Shown here: positions 1-7,897 of the stretch, piece by piece
Position numbering within the stretch: position 1 is the stretch's first letter
Layout of the letters: each line of letters begins with the position of its first letter
Program-made: the position numbers and the translations under genes
Assembly: GCA_910587785.1 (NCBI GenBank)
Contig: CAJUOA010000003.1
Coordinates: forward strand, 1-64,000
Length of the DNA stretch: 64,000 nucleotides
Source: an uncultured Oscillospiraceae bacterium
GTDB lineage: Bacteria > Bacillota > Clostridia > Oscillospirales > Oscillospiraceae
Reading direction: 5' to 3'
Notes under the pieces: generated by a model
Seen by the model: the letters and a program-made list of their open reading frames with translations, nothing else
Database searches by the model: none
Told to the model about the DNA's origin: nothing

Positions 1-901
1 CGAGGGTGATCATCTCCAGCACCTCGTGGGCCCGGTAGAGGATGGTGCCGCCGGGGGTCTCGTAGAGGCCCCGGTCCTTCATGCCCACGAGGCGGTTCTC
101 CACGATGTCCAGCAGGCCGATGCCGTTGTCTCCGCCCAGCTTGTTGAGCCTGCGGATGATGGCGCTTGCCTTCATCTTCTCGCCGTCGATGGCCACGGGG
201 ACGCCCTTCTCAAAGTCCAGGGTCACGTAAGTGGGCGCGTCGGGGGCCATGGCGGGGGAGACGCCCATCTCCAGGAAGCCGGGCTTGTCGTACTGGGGCT
301 CGTTGGCGGGGTCCTCCAGGTCCAGGCCCTCGTGGCTGAGGTGCCAGAGGTTCTTGTCCTTGGAGTAGTTGGTCTCCCGGCTGATCTTCAGGGGCACGCC
401 GTGGGCCTCGGCGTAGTCGATCTCCTCGTCACGGCCCTTGATATCCCACTCCCGCCAGGGGGCGATGATGGTCATCTCCGGGGCGAAGCGCTTGATGGCC
501 AGCTCGAAGCGGACCTGGTCGTTGCCCTTGCCGGTGCAGCCGTGGGCGATGGCGTCGGCGTTCTCCTTGAGGGCGATCTCCACCAGGCGCTTGCCGATGA
601 TGGGCCGGGCGAAGGCGGTGCCCAGCAGGTAGTCCTCATACTTGGCGCCCATCATCATGGAGGGGACGATCACATCGTCCACCATCTCGTCCACCAGGTC
701 CTCGATGTACAGCTTGGACGCGCCGGTCTTGATGGCCTTCTCGTGGAGGCCCTCCAGCTCGTCGCCCTGCCCCACGTCGGCGGCTACGGCGATGATCTCG
801 GGGTTGTTGTAGTTCTCCTTCAGCCAGGGGATGATGATGGATGTGTCCAGCCCGCCGGAGTAGGCGAGGACGATCTTCTTGATGTCTTTTTTGTCTTTCA
901 T
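1..901 (-). CDS. argG: argininosuccinate synthase, 3' end outside window
   Basis: Ligates citrulline and aspartate using ATP, the penultimate step of arginine synthesis in the cytoplasm. Read on the minus strand, the protein begins [20 protein letters not shown]; the SGGLDTS motif (residues about 16-21) is the PP-loop ATP-binding site of the ArgG family. Later text such as [29 protein letters not shown] and [11 protein letters not shown] is typical of ArgG. About 300 residues of the usual 400 are present because the gene runs off the left edge. The ATG at 901 follows a GGGAGG ribosome site. A sigma-A promoter with an overlapping ARG box lies just upstream. ArgH may follow outside the window, but that cannot be seen. 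Confidence 0.97.
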   Translation of the reverse strand, partial: MKDKKDIKKIVLAYSGGLDTSIIIPWLKENYNNPEIIAVAADVGQGDELEGLHEKAIKTGASKLYIEDLVDEMVDDVIVPSMMMGAKYEDYLLGTAFARPIIGKRLVEIALKENADAIAHGCTGKGNDQVRFELAIKRFAPEMTIIAPWREWDIKGRDEEIDYAEAHGVPLKISRETNYSKDKNLWHLSHEGLDLEDPANEPQYDKPGFLEMGVSPAMAPDAPTYVTLDFEKGVPVAIDGEKMKASAIIRRLNKLGGDNGIGLLDIVENRLVGMKDRGLYETPGGTILYRAHEVLEMITL

Positions 902-939
902 AACGGGGACCTCCCAGTCAAATTTGATGTGATACCTGA

Positions 940-968
940 ATTATACAGAATCGTGGATATTTATGCAA
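940..968 (-). promoter_or_regulatory. argG promoter (TTGCAT-17-TATAAT)
   Basis: On the minus strand, -35 TTGCAT (963-968) and -10 TATAAT (940-945) are separated by exactly 17 bases. The -10 lies about 40 bases upstream of the argG start. The match to the vegetative sigma-factor consensus is 4/6 and 6/6. The -35 lies inside a probable ArgR site. Confidence 0.75.
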
Positions 969-969
969 T
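952..969 (-). promoter_or_regulatory. ARG box (ArgR operator) over the argG -35
   Basis: On the minus strand the 18 bases ATTGCATAAATATCCACG fit the ARG-box pattern TNTGNATWWWWATNCANA at every internal fixed position; only the two outermost bases differ. It covers the -35 hexamer and part of the spacer of the argG promoter, so arginine-bound ArgR would block RNA polymerase. No argR gene is in the window. Confidence 0.65.
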
Positions 970-1125
970 TGGCAGATTGCACAATCTTTTGCCCTCCACT
1001 GGGGATTTTTTGCAGTTTTGGAGAAAAAAGGGAGGGAGGACCGTGTTTCTGTTCCGGTATTGTTTATGGGGCGGTACAAATGCGGTACTGCCTGCCGAAA
1101 ATTGTGTTCCGTGGAAAATCCATGG

Positions 1126-1154
1126 TTGTATTTCCCATGTCCCCATGCTATACT
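1126..1154 (+). promoter_or_regulatory. promoter for ddl (TTGTAT-17-TATACT)
   Basis: -35 TTGTAT (1126-1131), a 17-base spacer, and -10 TATACT (1149-1154), 39 bases before the ddl start region. It is divergent from the argG promoter. The remaining 900-1190 gap holds nothing else recognisable. Confidence 0.65.
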
Positions 1155-1193
1155 ATACTCTGTATGTGTGAGAAGGACCGGTAAAGGAGGAGC

Positions 1194-2249
1194 GTGACTT
1201 TGAAGATCGTCGTATTGGCCGGGGGACTGTCCCCGGAGCGCCATGTGTCGCTGGTGACGGGGCAGAACGTCTGCGCGGCCCTGCGGGAGCGGGGACACCG
1301 GGCGGTAGTGATGGATATGTACCTGGGCCTGGAGGGGTACGAGGGCGCGCCGGAGGATGTGTTCGACGGCACCGGCCTCATCGGGGAGGCGGCCATCTCC
1401 GCCGACGCGCCGGACCTTGAGGCCGTGCGCAGGGGGCGGAGGGACCAGTCGCCCAGCCTCTTCGGCCCCGGGGCGCTGGAGGTCTGCCGGGCGGCGGACG
1501 CGGTCTTTCTCGGCCTCCATGGGGAGTGCGGGGAGGACGGCAGGGTCCAGGCGGCATTTGACCTGCTGGGCATCCCCTACACCGGGAGCGGACACCTCTC
1601 CAGCGGTATGGCCATGAACAAGGCCGTCACCAAGCAGGTGATGGAGCGTCTGGGCATTCGGACGCCCGCATGGCGGGAGGTGCGCTTTGAGCGGGAGGAC
1701 ATCCCGCGCCTTGTGGAGGAACTGCCCCTGCCCTGCGCGGTGAAGACCATCAACGGCGGGTCCTCTCTGGGCCTGGCTCTGCCGGAGACCAGGGGGGCGC
1801 TCACTGCCGCCCTGGAGGAGATGCTCGGCTACGGCGGGCATGTGGTCGTGGAGGAGAAGGTCATTGGCAGGGACATCACCGTGGGCGTGCTGGGGGACCG
1901 GTACCTGCCCGCCGTGGAGATCATCCCCAAGACCGCTGACTTTTTCGACTACGCCGCCAAGTACCAGGAGGGGGGGAGCGAGGAGGTCTGTCCGGCCCCC
2001 ATCTCCGAGGAGGCTTGGCGGACCATGGGGGAGGCGGCGCTGGCCCTCCACCGGGGGCTGGGGCTGGAGGTCTACTCCCGCACGGACTTTGTTCTGGACG
2101 AGGCGGGGCGGGCCTGGTGTCTGGAGATCAACTCCCTGCCCGGCATGACTCCGGGGAGCCTTCTGCCCAAGGAGGCGGCGGCGGTGGGGATGGATTATCC
2201 CGCGCTCTGCGAGGAGATTCTGCGCCTCTCCCTGGAGCGGAGGCGCTGA
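1194..2249 (+). CDS. ddl: D-alanine--D-alanine ligase
   Basis: Joins two D-alanines with ATP to make the terminal dipeptide of peptidoglycan precursors, which the downstream MurF then uses. The 351 residues are the normal family length. The N-terminal VVLAGGLSPERHVSL is the Ddl start motif. LGLHGECGEDGRVQ and YTGSGHLSSGMAMNK are the family substrate and ATP-grasp segments. The C-terminal CLEINSLPGMTPGSL (about residue 310) carries the metal-binding Glu and Asn. The GTG at 1194 is only 3 bases from the AAAGGAGG ribosome site (1183-1190); a TTG at 1200 (MKIVVLAGG) is better spaced and may be the true start. Two bases separate it from the next gene. Confidence 0.93.
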   Translation: MTLKIVVLAGGLSPERHVSLVTGQNVCAALRERGHRAVVMDMYLGLEGYEGAPEDVFDGTGLIGEAAISADAPDLEAVRRGRRDQSPSLFGPGALEVCRAADAVFLGLHGECGEDGRVQAAFDLLGIPYTGSGHLSSGMAMNKAVTKQVMERLGIRTPAWREVRFEREDIPRLVEELPLPCAVKTINGGSSLGLALPETRGALTAALEEMLGYGGHVVVEEKVIGRDITVGVLGDRYLPAVEIIPKTADFFDYAAKYQEGGSEEVCPAPISEEAWRTMGEAALALHRGLGLEVYSRTDFVLDEAGRAWCLEINSLPGMTPGSLLPKEAAAVGMDYPALCEEILRLSLERRR

Positions 2250-2250
2250 G

Positions 2251-2838
2251 ATGGGCGGGAAGCTGATCGTCATTGCGGGGTATCTCGCCGCAGGGAAGAG
2301 CACCTTTGCACGCCGTCTCGGCAAGGAGCTCGGGGTGCCCTGCTTCGTGAAGGACACCTTCAAGAGCGCCCTCTGTGAGAGCGTGTCTATCACGGACCGG
2401 GCGGAGAGCAGCCGCTTCTCCGCAGTCACCTTTGACGCGATGTGCTATGCGGCGGAGCGTCTGCTGGAGGCGGGGCTTCCGGTGATCCTGGAGGGTAACT
2501 TCACGCCTCCGGGGGTGAAGCCCACCGACGAGGCCGGGCGGCTTCGGGATTTGGCGGCGCGGTACGGCGCTCCTGTGCTGGCCTTCCGGTTCCAGGGGGA
2601 CACAACGGTCCTGCACCAGCGGTTCCTCCGGCGGGAGGGGACGCCGGAGCGGGGGGAGGCGAACCGGATGTTCGAGGCCGTGAGCTGGGAGACGTTCGAC
2701 CGGCTCTGCCGGAACCTGGAGGGCGTCGAGCTGGGCGGGGAGACGGTGGATATCGACACCACCGACTTCGCCGCTGTGGATTTTGAGACTACCATCGCCT
2801 GTGCGCGGCGGTTCCTGGAAGAGGGAAGCCCGCCGTAA
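2251..2838 (+). CDS. P-loop kinase-like ATPase of unknown substrate
   Basis: A 195-residue protein with a clear Walker A motif, GYLAAGKST (residues about 10-18), then a kinase-like core: FVKDTFKSAL, VILEGNFTPPG, and an Arg-containing LHQRFLRREG lid-like segment. The size and motifs fit the AAA_33/zeta-toxin-like/chloramphenicol-phosphotransferase-like group of small-molecule kinases, but no family is certain. It lies between ddl (1-base gap) and murF, so it is probably cotranscribed with peptidoglycan precursor genes. A role on a muropeptide precursor is only a guess from position. The start is ATG immediately after the ddl stop. Confidence 0.75.
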   Translation: MGGKLIVIAGYLAAGKSTFARRLGKELGVPCFVKDTFKSALCESVSITDRAESSRFSAVTFDAMCYAAERLLEAGLPVILEGNFTPPGVKPTDEAGRLRDLAARYGAPVLAFRFQGDTTVLHQRFLRREGTPERGEANRMFEAVSWETFDRLCRNLEGVELGGETVDIDTTDFAAVDFETTIACARRFLEEGSPP

Positions 2839-2879
2839 GACAGTTGATCTATACGCTATATGAAAGGCAGGTTTTGCCC

Positions 2880-4256
2880 ATGATGCCCACTACCACTGCT
2901 CAGATGTGCGCCGCCGTCCACGGGACGCTCTGCGGCGACGGGGCGCTGACTGTCTCCGAGATTTCTACTGACAGCCGGTCCATCGGTCCGGGGGCCTGGT
3001 TCGTGCCCCTGACGGGGGAGCGCTTCGACGGGCACGACTATATCGACATGGCGCTGGACCAGGGAGCGGCGGGGTGCTTCTGCGCCCGGATGCCGGAGAC
3101 GGTGCGGCCTGATAAGACCTACATCCTGGTGGAGAATACCCGGACCGCCCTGCGGGACTTGGCGGGGTGGTACCGGGGACAGTTCAACATTCCGGTGGTC
3201 CAGATCACCGGGAGTATGGGGAAGACGACGCTCAAGGAGCTGCTCGCGGGGGTGCTCTCGGAGCGGTTTTGTACGCTCAAAACGCCGGGGAACCTCAACG
3301 GGGATATCGGCGCGCCGCTGACCTTGCTGGGCCTCACGCGGTCGCACCAGGCGGCGGTCATTGAGACGGGGATGGATGAGTTTGGACAGATTCGGGCGCT
3401 GGGACAGGCGGTAAGGCCGGATGTGGCGATCATTACCTGTGTGGATGACGTGCATCTGTCCCACTTCCAAAGCCGGGAGGACATCCTGCGGGCGAAGGCG
3501 GAGATTTTCGAGAATCTGCGGCCCGGAGGCTTAGCGGTGCTGGGCGGGGACGACCCGCTTCTGAACACTCTCCGCCTGGACTGCGACGTCGCCCGGTGCG
3601 GCCTTGGAGAGGGGTGCAATGTGCGCTTGACGGACCTGGAGGACCTGGGGCTTGCGGGGATAAAGTGTACTGTGGTGACGGAAAAGGCCCGCTATCCGCT
3701 TGATATTCCCTCGCCGGGGGTGCATATGGCTGTGTTGGCGGCAATTGCCGCTGCGGCGGCGGAACGGCTTGGGCTGACGGCGGAGGAAATCTGCCGGGGG
3801 ATTGCCGGGTACGCTCCGGCGGACAACCGTCTGCGGGTAGAGCGGCTGACCGGCGGGCGGATTATGATTAATGACAGCTACAATGCGAACCCGCGGTCGG
3901 TCCGGGCGGATTTGGCGATCCTGGCAAAGCATACGGGCGGCAAGCGGATCGCTGTGCTGGGGGATATGACGGAGCTGGGGAGCGCTGAGGAGAGCGGCCA
4001 CAGAGATGTAGGCCGGACGGTGGGGGAGCTGGGGATTGAGATGCTCTTAGCCGTCGGAGAGCGGAGCAAAAAGTGGATGGTTCCGGCGGCGAAGGAGGCA
4101 GGGTGCGCGGATGTGAGGTGGTTTGCCTCGCGGGATGAGGCGCGGGACGCACTGCTCCCCCACTTCGCGCCGGGGGATGCCGTGCTGCTGAAAGCCTCCC
4201 ATTTTATCTGCCGGTTTGACCTGATGGCAGATCAGTTGAGGGAGTATCGGTTTTAG
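2880..4256 (+). CDS. murF: UDP-MurNAc-tripeptide--D-Ala-D-Ala ligase
   Basis: Adds the D-Ala-D-Ala dipeptide made by Ddl to UDP-MurNAc-tripeptide, the last cytoplasmic step of muropeptide assembly. 458 residues. The N-terminal domain has ISTDSRSIGPGAWFVPLTGE, the Mur ligase N-terminal pattern. The P-loop ITGSMGKTTLKE is near residue 110, and INDSYNANPRS (about 324) and VLGDMTELG are the MurF-specific middle and C-terminal motifs. The ATG at 2880 (a second follows at 2883) is preceded by AAAGGCAGG; a longer TTG reading from 2844 is less likely. A repeat element follows directly. Confidence 0.96.
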   Translation: MMPTTTAQMCAAVHGTLCGDGALTVSEISTDSRSIGPGAWFVPLTGERFDGHDYIDMALDQGAAGCFCARMPETVRPDKTYILVENTRTALRDLAGWYRGQFNIPVVQITGSMGKTTLKELLAGVLSERFCTLKTPGNLNGDIGAPLTLLGLTRSHQAAVIETGMDEFGQIRALGQAVRPDVAIITCVDDVHLSHFQSREDILRAKAEIFENLRPGGLAVLGGDDPLLNTLRLDCDVARCGLGEGCNVRLTDLEDLGLAGIKCTVVTEKARYPLDIPSPGVHMAVLAAIAAAAAERLGLTAEEICRGIAGYAPADNRLRVERLTGGRIMINDSYNANPRSVRADLAILAKHTGGKRIAVLGDMTELGSAEESGHRDVGRTVGELGIEMLLAVGERSKKWMVPAAKEAGCADVRWFASRDEARDALLPHFAPGDAVLLKASHFICRFDLMADQLREYRF

Positions 4257-4263
4257 GGACATT

Positions 4264-4535
4264 ATGGCAGAGCAGTCTCGCCCGCACCATGCCGGTGGCC
4301 CGGTAGTATCAGGTTTGAATCGTGCTCCTTGGAGGCGAACCCAACGCAGAAGGCCAAAGGTCCAGGGAGTGGTTCCAGCGATGGGAGCGGCATCGGCCCA
4401 GAGCAGACATTGAGAAAAAGAGTCAAACAGGTCGTAGCGTAAACAAAAACCCCCGTAATGAAGGAAGATTCTTAAGAAACGTAGTTTCTTAAGCGTCTTT
4501 TTGGTTCCTTTTTCCACGCGGAAAAAGGAACGAAC
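4264..4535 (+). repeat. dispersed structured repeat, copy A
   Basis: Fills the gap between murF and the ABC-F gene. The 5' core contains TCGCCCGCAC, TGCCGGTGGCCCGGTAGT, GGAGGCGAACCCAACG, GCATCGGCCCAG and ACAGGTCGTAGCGTAA in that order. Copies B (22584) and C (37655) have the same blocks in the same order. The 3' tail has two hairpins: 4471-4493 (10-bp stem, loop GTA) and 4504-4531 (12-bp stem). Copies A and C share the spacer ACCCCCGTAATGAAGGAAGA. No frame is conserved between copies because spacing changes by non-multiples of three. Confidence 0.85.
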
Positions 4536-4568
4536 ACCGCATGAACAGAGGAAAGAATAGGAACAACC

Positions 4569-6470
4569 ATGATAGAGATCAGCGTAAGCAACGTAAAGAA
4601 AGCGTTTGAAGTAGGAAAGAACATTCTGGACGGTCTGACGTTCCAGATTGAGAGCGGGGAGCGGGTCGGGCTCCTGGGCCGCAACGGGGCAGGGAAGAGC
4701 ACGCTCTTCAAGCTCCTGACGGGGGAGCTGGAGGCGGACGAGGGCGACATCGCCATCGCCAAGAACCGGCGCCTCGGGCTCATATCGCAAATCCCGGTGT
4801 ATCCGGCGGGGTATACGGTGGAGGACGTGCTCCAGACGGCCTTTGCCCGGTTGAAAAAGCTGGGGGAGGAGATGGAGCGCCTTGCCGGGGCCATGGCCGG
4901 AGGGGACAGCAGCGAGCAGACTCTGCGCCGCTACGGAGAGATTTCAGAGCGCTTCGAGCTCCTGGGGGGCTATGACACGGAGACCGCCGTGGGGAAGGTG
5001 GCCAACGGCCTGTCCATCCCGGCGGAGATGCGCTCCCAGGCGTTCGCGAGCCTCTCCGGCGGGGAGAAGACCCGGGTGAATTTGGCGAGGCTCCTGCTGG
5101 AGGACACGGATATCCTGCTTTTAGACGAGCCCACCAACCACCTGGACCTCCACGCCACGGAGTGGCTGGAGGAGTATGTGCGCCGGTTCAAGGGCACGGT
5201 GGTGGCCATCAGCCACGACCGCTACTTCCTGGACCGGACCATCAGCCGGGTCATCGAGGTGGTGGACGGCAAGGCGGAGTTCTACTCCGGCAACTACACC
5301 TTCTACGCCATCGAGAAGGAGCGGCGCTTCCAGGAGAAGATGCGGCTCTACGAGAAGGAGCAGGCCAAGATCAAACAGCTGCAGGAGGCGGCGGACAAGC
5401 TCCACCTCTGGGCCTTCATGGGGGCGGATAAGCTCCACAAGCGGGCCTTTTCCATGGAGCGGCGGATCGAGCGTATCCGGCAGACGGAGAAGCCTACCAA
5501 GGCCCGGGCCCTCACGGCCCGGTTCGGGGAGACGGACTTCTTCGGCGACGAGGTGCTCCATATCAAGGACCTGGGCAAGTCCTTCGGGGACCGGAAGCTC
5601 TTCGAGAACGTGAACCTCCTGGTGGAGGGAGGCGAGCGCATCGCCCTGCTGGGGGACAACGGCACGGGGAAATCCACCCTGCTGAAGATCCTCATGGAGG
5701 AGGAGTTCCCGGACACGGGGCGGTTCCGCTACGGGCCCTCGGTCCGCTCGGCGTACCTGCCCCAGATCATCCACTTTGACAACCCCCACCGGAGCATCCT
5801 CGATACCATGCTCTACTCCAAGCGGGGCCTCACCACCCAGGCGGCCCGGGACCGGCTGGGGGCCTTCAACTTCCGGGGGGAGGACGTGTTCAAGCCGGTG
5901 AGCGTGCTCTCCGGCGGAGAGCAGAGTAGGCTGCGGCTCTGTATGCTCATGGACGAGGAGATCAACCTCCTCATCCTGGACGAGCCCACCAACCACCTGG
6001 ACATCGCAAGCCGGGAGTGGATCGAGGAGGCGGTGGAGGCCTACGAGGGGGCCCTCCTCTTCGTCAGCCATGACCGCTACTTCATCAACCGCTTTGCCAC
6101 CCGCATCTGGGAGCTGGAAAACGGCCATATCACCGACTACCCCGTGCCCTTCGGCCGCTATAAGGAGATCAAGGAGCGGGACCGGACCCTTGCCCAGGCC
6201 CAGCCCAAGCCGGAGGTCCGGGAGGAGAAGCCCAAGGCCGCGCCCAAGGGGAACCGCTCCCAGCAGAACGCCCGCAAGCAGCTGACCATCTGCGAACGGG
6301 ACATGGAGAAGCTGGAGGGCGAGATTAAGGTCCTGGAGGCGGAGCTGGAGGCCAATGCCTGCGACTACGAGAAGTACAGCGCCCTCTATGCCCAGAAGGA
6401 GGAGCTGGACGCGAAGCTCCTGGAGCTGATGGAGCGCTGGGAGCAGCTCGCCGCAGAGGCGGAGGCGTGA
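4569..6470 (+). CDS. ABC-F family ATP-binding protein
   Basis: A soluble 633-residue protein with two ABC cassettes and no membrane segments, the mark of ABC-F translation factors (EttA/Uup/YkpA group). Cassette 1: Walker A GRNGAGKST (about 37), signature LSGGEKTR (about 161), Walker B LLLDEPTNHLD (about 182). An inter-domain linker of charged helices follows (about 240-320). Cassette 2: GDNGTGKST (about 361), LSGGEQSR (about 446), LILDEPTNHLD (about 468). A C-terminal charged coiled coil (about 560-633) resembles Uup. Such proteins bind the ribosomal E site; some protect against antibiotics, but nothing here decides between housekeeping and resistance. The next gene overlaps its stop by 4 bases. 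Confidence 0.92.
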   Translation: MIEISVSNVKKAFEVGKNILDGLTFQIESGERVGLLGRNGAGKSTLFKLLTGELEADEGDIAIAKNRRLGLISQIPVYPAGYTVEDVLQTAFARLKKLGEEMERLAGAMAGGDSSEQTLRRYGEISERFELLGGYDTETAVGKVANGLSIPAEMRSQAFASLSGGEKTRVNLARLLLEDTDILLLDEPTNHLDLHATEWLEEYVRRFKGTVVAISHDRYFLDRTISRVIEVVDGKAEFYSGNYTFYAIEKERRFQEKMRLYEKEQAKIKQLQEAADKLHLWAFMGADKLHKRAFSMERRIERIRQTEKPTKARALTARFGETDFFGDEVLHIKDLGKSFGDRKLFENVNLLVEGGERIALLGDNGTGKSTLLKILMEEEFPDTGRFRYGPSVRSAYLPQIIHFDNPHRSILDTMLYSKRGLTTQAARDRLGAFNFRGEDVFKPVSVLSGGEQSRLRLCMLMDEEINLLILDEPTNHLDIASREWIEEAVEAYEGALLFVSHDRYFINRFATRIWELENGHITDYPVPFGRYKEIKERDRTLAQAQPKPEVREEKPKAAPKGNRSQQNARKQLTICERDMEKLEGEIKVLEAELEANACDYEKYSALYAQKEELDAKLLELMERWEQLAAEAEA

Positions 6471-7273
6471 TGGGCGCAAAAGAAAAACTCCTGTACCTCC
6501 TGGCGGCGCTCTGCCTCCTGCTGGGGGCGGCGATGCAGTTCGTGTTCACGGCGGTGCGCTTCACCGGATTTTTATTCTGGTGTGCGGCGGCGGTGCTGGT
6601 CCTCCTGGCCCTGCTGGACCGCTGGAGAAAAAAGCACCGCTGGGCCCTCTGGGTCCGGCGGGGAGTGCTTGCGGCCCTGGCGGCGGGCTTTGCCCTCTTC
6701 GCCGTGCTGGAGGCCCGGGTGGTCTCCTGGGCGCGGACGGACAGCGTCACGCCGGTCTCGGCAGTCATCGTCCTGGGGGCGGGGGTCAACGGCACCGCGC
6801 CCTCTCTTAGCCTCCAGACCCGGCTGGAGGCGGCGCTGGAATACGTCCGGGACAAGCCGGAGGTCCCGGTGGTGGTCTCCGGGTCCCAGGGGCCCGGGGA
6901 GGCCATCTCCGAGGCGGAGTGCATGTACCGCTGGCTCACTGCCCAGGGCCTCCCTCCGGAGCAGATCCTCCTGGAGGAGCAGGCGGACAACACCCGGGAG
7001 AACATCCGCTACTCCCTGGAGCTCCTGGAGGAGCTGGGCGTGGACGGGACGGCGGAGATCGCCGTGGTGTCCAGCGGCTACCACCTCTGCCGGGCCTCCA
7101 CGTATATGCCGGGGAAGATGGTGCCCGTGGCGGCGCGGATGCCGGGGCGGTACTGGCCCATCACCGTCAACTACTATGTCCGGGAGGCGTTCGCTTTGGC
7201 GGCGGACCTCGTGTTTTCTCAGGCGGGAGGCAGGGCGCATCCCCGGGAGCTTACAGCGCCTGCCGCTCTGTGA
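6467..7273 (+). CDS. YdcF/SanA-family (DUF218) membrane protein
   Basis: 268 residues. Two hydrophobic segments near the N-terminus (about 8-48) and a third at about 63-82 precede a DUF218 domain that starts near residue 97 with AVIVLGAGVNG. The family Asn/Arg motif is seen in EEQADNTRENIRYSLELL, and VVSSGYHLCRA closes the conserved part. Family members (YdcF, SanA, ElyC) act in envelope maintenance, with ElyC linked to lipid-carrier metabolism, but the reaction is not settled. ATGA overlap with the ABC-F gene indicates translational coupling. Confidence 0.85.
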   Translation: MMGAKEKLLYLLAALCLLLGAAMQFVFTAVRFTGFLFWCAAAVLVLLALLDRWRKKHRWALWVRRGVLAALAAGFALFAVLEARVVSWARTDSVTPVSAVIVLGAGVNGTAPSLSLQTRLEAALEYVRDKPEVPVVVSGSQGPGEAISEAECMYRWLTAQGLPPEQILLEEQADNTRENIRYSLELLEELGVDGTAEIAVVSSGYHLCRASTYMPGKMVPVAARMPGRYWPITVNYYVREAFALAADLVFSQAGGRAHPRELTAPAAL

Positions 7274-7286
7274 GGACTTAGATACG

Positions 7287-7349
7287 ATGAAAATGGATGT
7301 GACGGCCCTCACGGCGGAGGAGACGGCGGAACGGCTCGCCGCCCTCTGA
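7287..7349 (+). CDS. possible 20-aa micro-ORF or gene remnant
   Basis: ATG at 7287 reads MKMDVTALTAEETAERLAAL then stop. There is only a weak GAGG six bases or so upstream. The text looks like the start of a longer protein that is now cut short. It lies between the YdcF-like gene and the flavodoxin. It could be a decayed gene end or chance. Confidence 0.25.
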   Translation: MKMDVTALTAEETAERLAAL

Positions 7350-7393
7350 CCGGGGAGGGGGCCCGGCAGTTTCGATAAAAAAGGAGAGACACT

Positions 7394-7897
7394 ATGCCCT
7401 ACACACTATGCGTCTACTACAGCCGCACGGGGAACACCCGGCGGGTGATGCAGGAGGTGGCCCAGGAGCTCCACTGCGAGATGGTGGAGCTGACCGACGG
7501 GGAGGACCGCACCGGCCTTCGCGGGTGGCTTCGCAGCGGGATGCAGGCCATGAGCCGGGAGATCCCCCCGGTGAAGGAGTTCAAAACCATGCTCCCCCTG
7601 AGCGCCTACGACCTGGTGATCATCGGCACGCCGGTGTGGGCGGGCCGGTGCAGCGCCCCGGTGCGCAGCTTCCTCCAGGAGTACGGCCAGCAGCTCCGCC
7701 GGGCGGCCTACGTCATCACCCGGGCCAGCGGCGTGCGCTATGAGGAGGTCTTCCAGCAGATGGACATCTATGTGCCCTCCTCCCATATCAGCGCCGTGTC
7801 CATCCGCCCGGGGGACGTGGGCTCCGCCTTTTGGCTGGAGGAGTTCCTCACCAGTATCCGGAGCGGAGGAAAGGAGAAGACGGGACATGCTGGATAA
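7394..7897 (+). CDS. flavodoxin-like protein
   Basis: 167 residues. The N-terminal CVYYSRTGNTRRVMQE contains the SRTGNT phosphate-binding loop for FMN (residues about 10-15). IIGTPVWAGRCSAPVRSFL is the second FMN-contact segment of the flavodoxin/NADPH-dependent reductase fold. Likely a cytoplasmic electron carrier or small flavin oxidoreductase; the partner is unknown. A good GGAGAG ribosome site precedes the ATG. Its last 11 bases overlap the start of prfA. Confidence 0.88.
   Translation: MPYTLCVYYSRTGNTRRVMQEVAQELHCEMVELTDGEDRTGLRGWLRSGMQAMSREIPPVKEFKTMLPLSAYDLVIIGTPVWAGRCSAPVRSFLQEYGQQLRRAAYVITRASGVRYEEVFQQMDIYVPSSHISAVSIRPGDVGSAFWLEEFLTSIRSGGKEKTGHAG

Noticed and set aside
4569..6470. 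ABC-F protein as a definite antibiotic-resistance determinant
   Set aside because: The sequence shows only the general ABC-F plan; subgroup and linker length cannot be resolved by eye.
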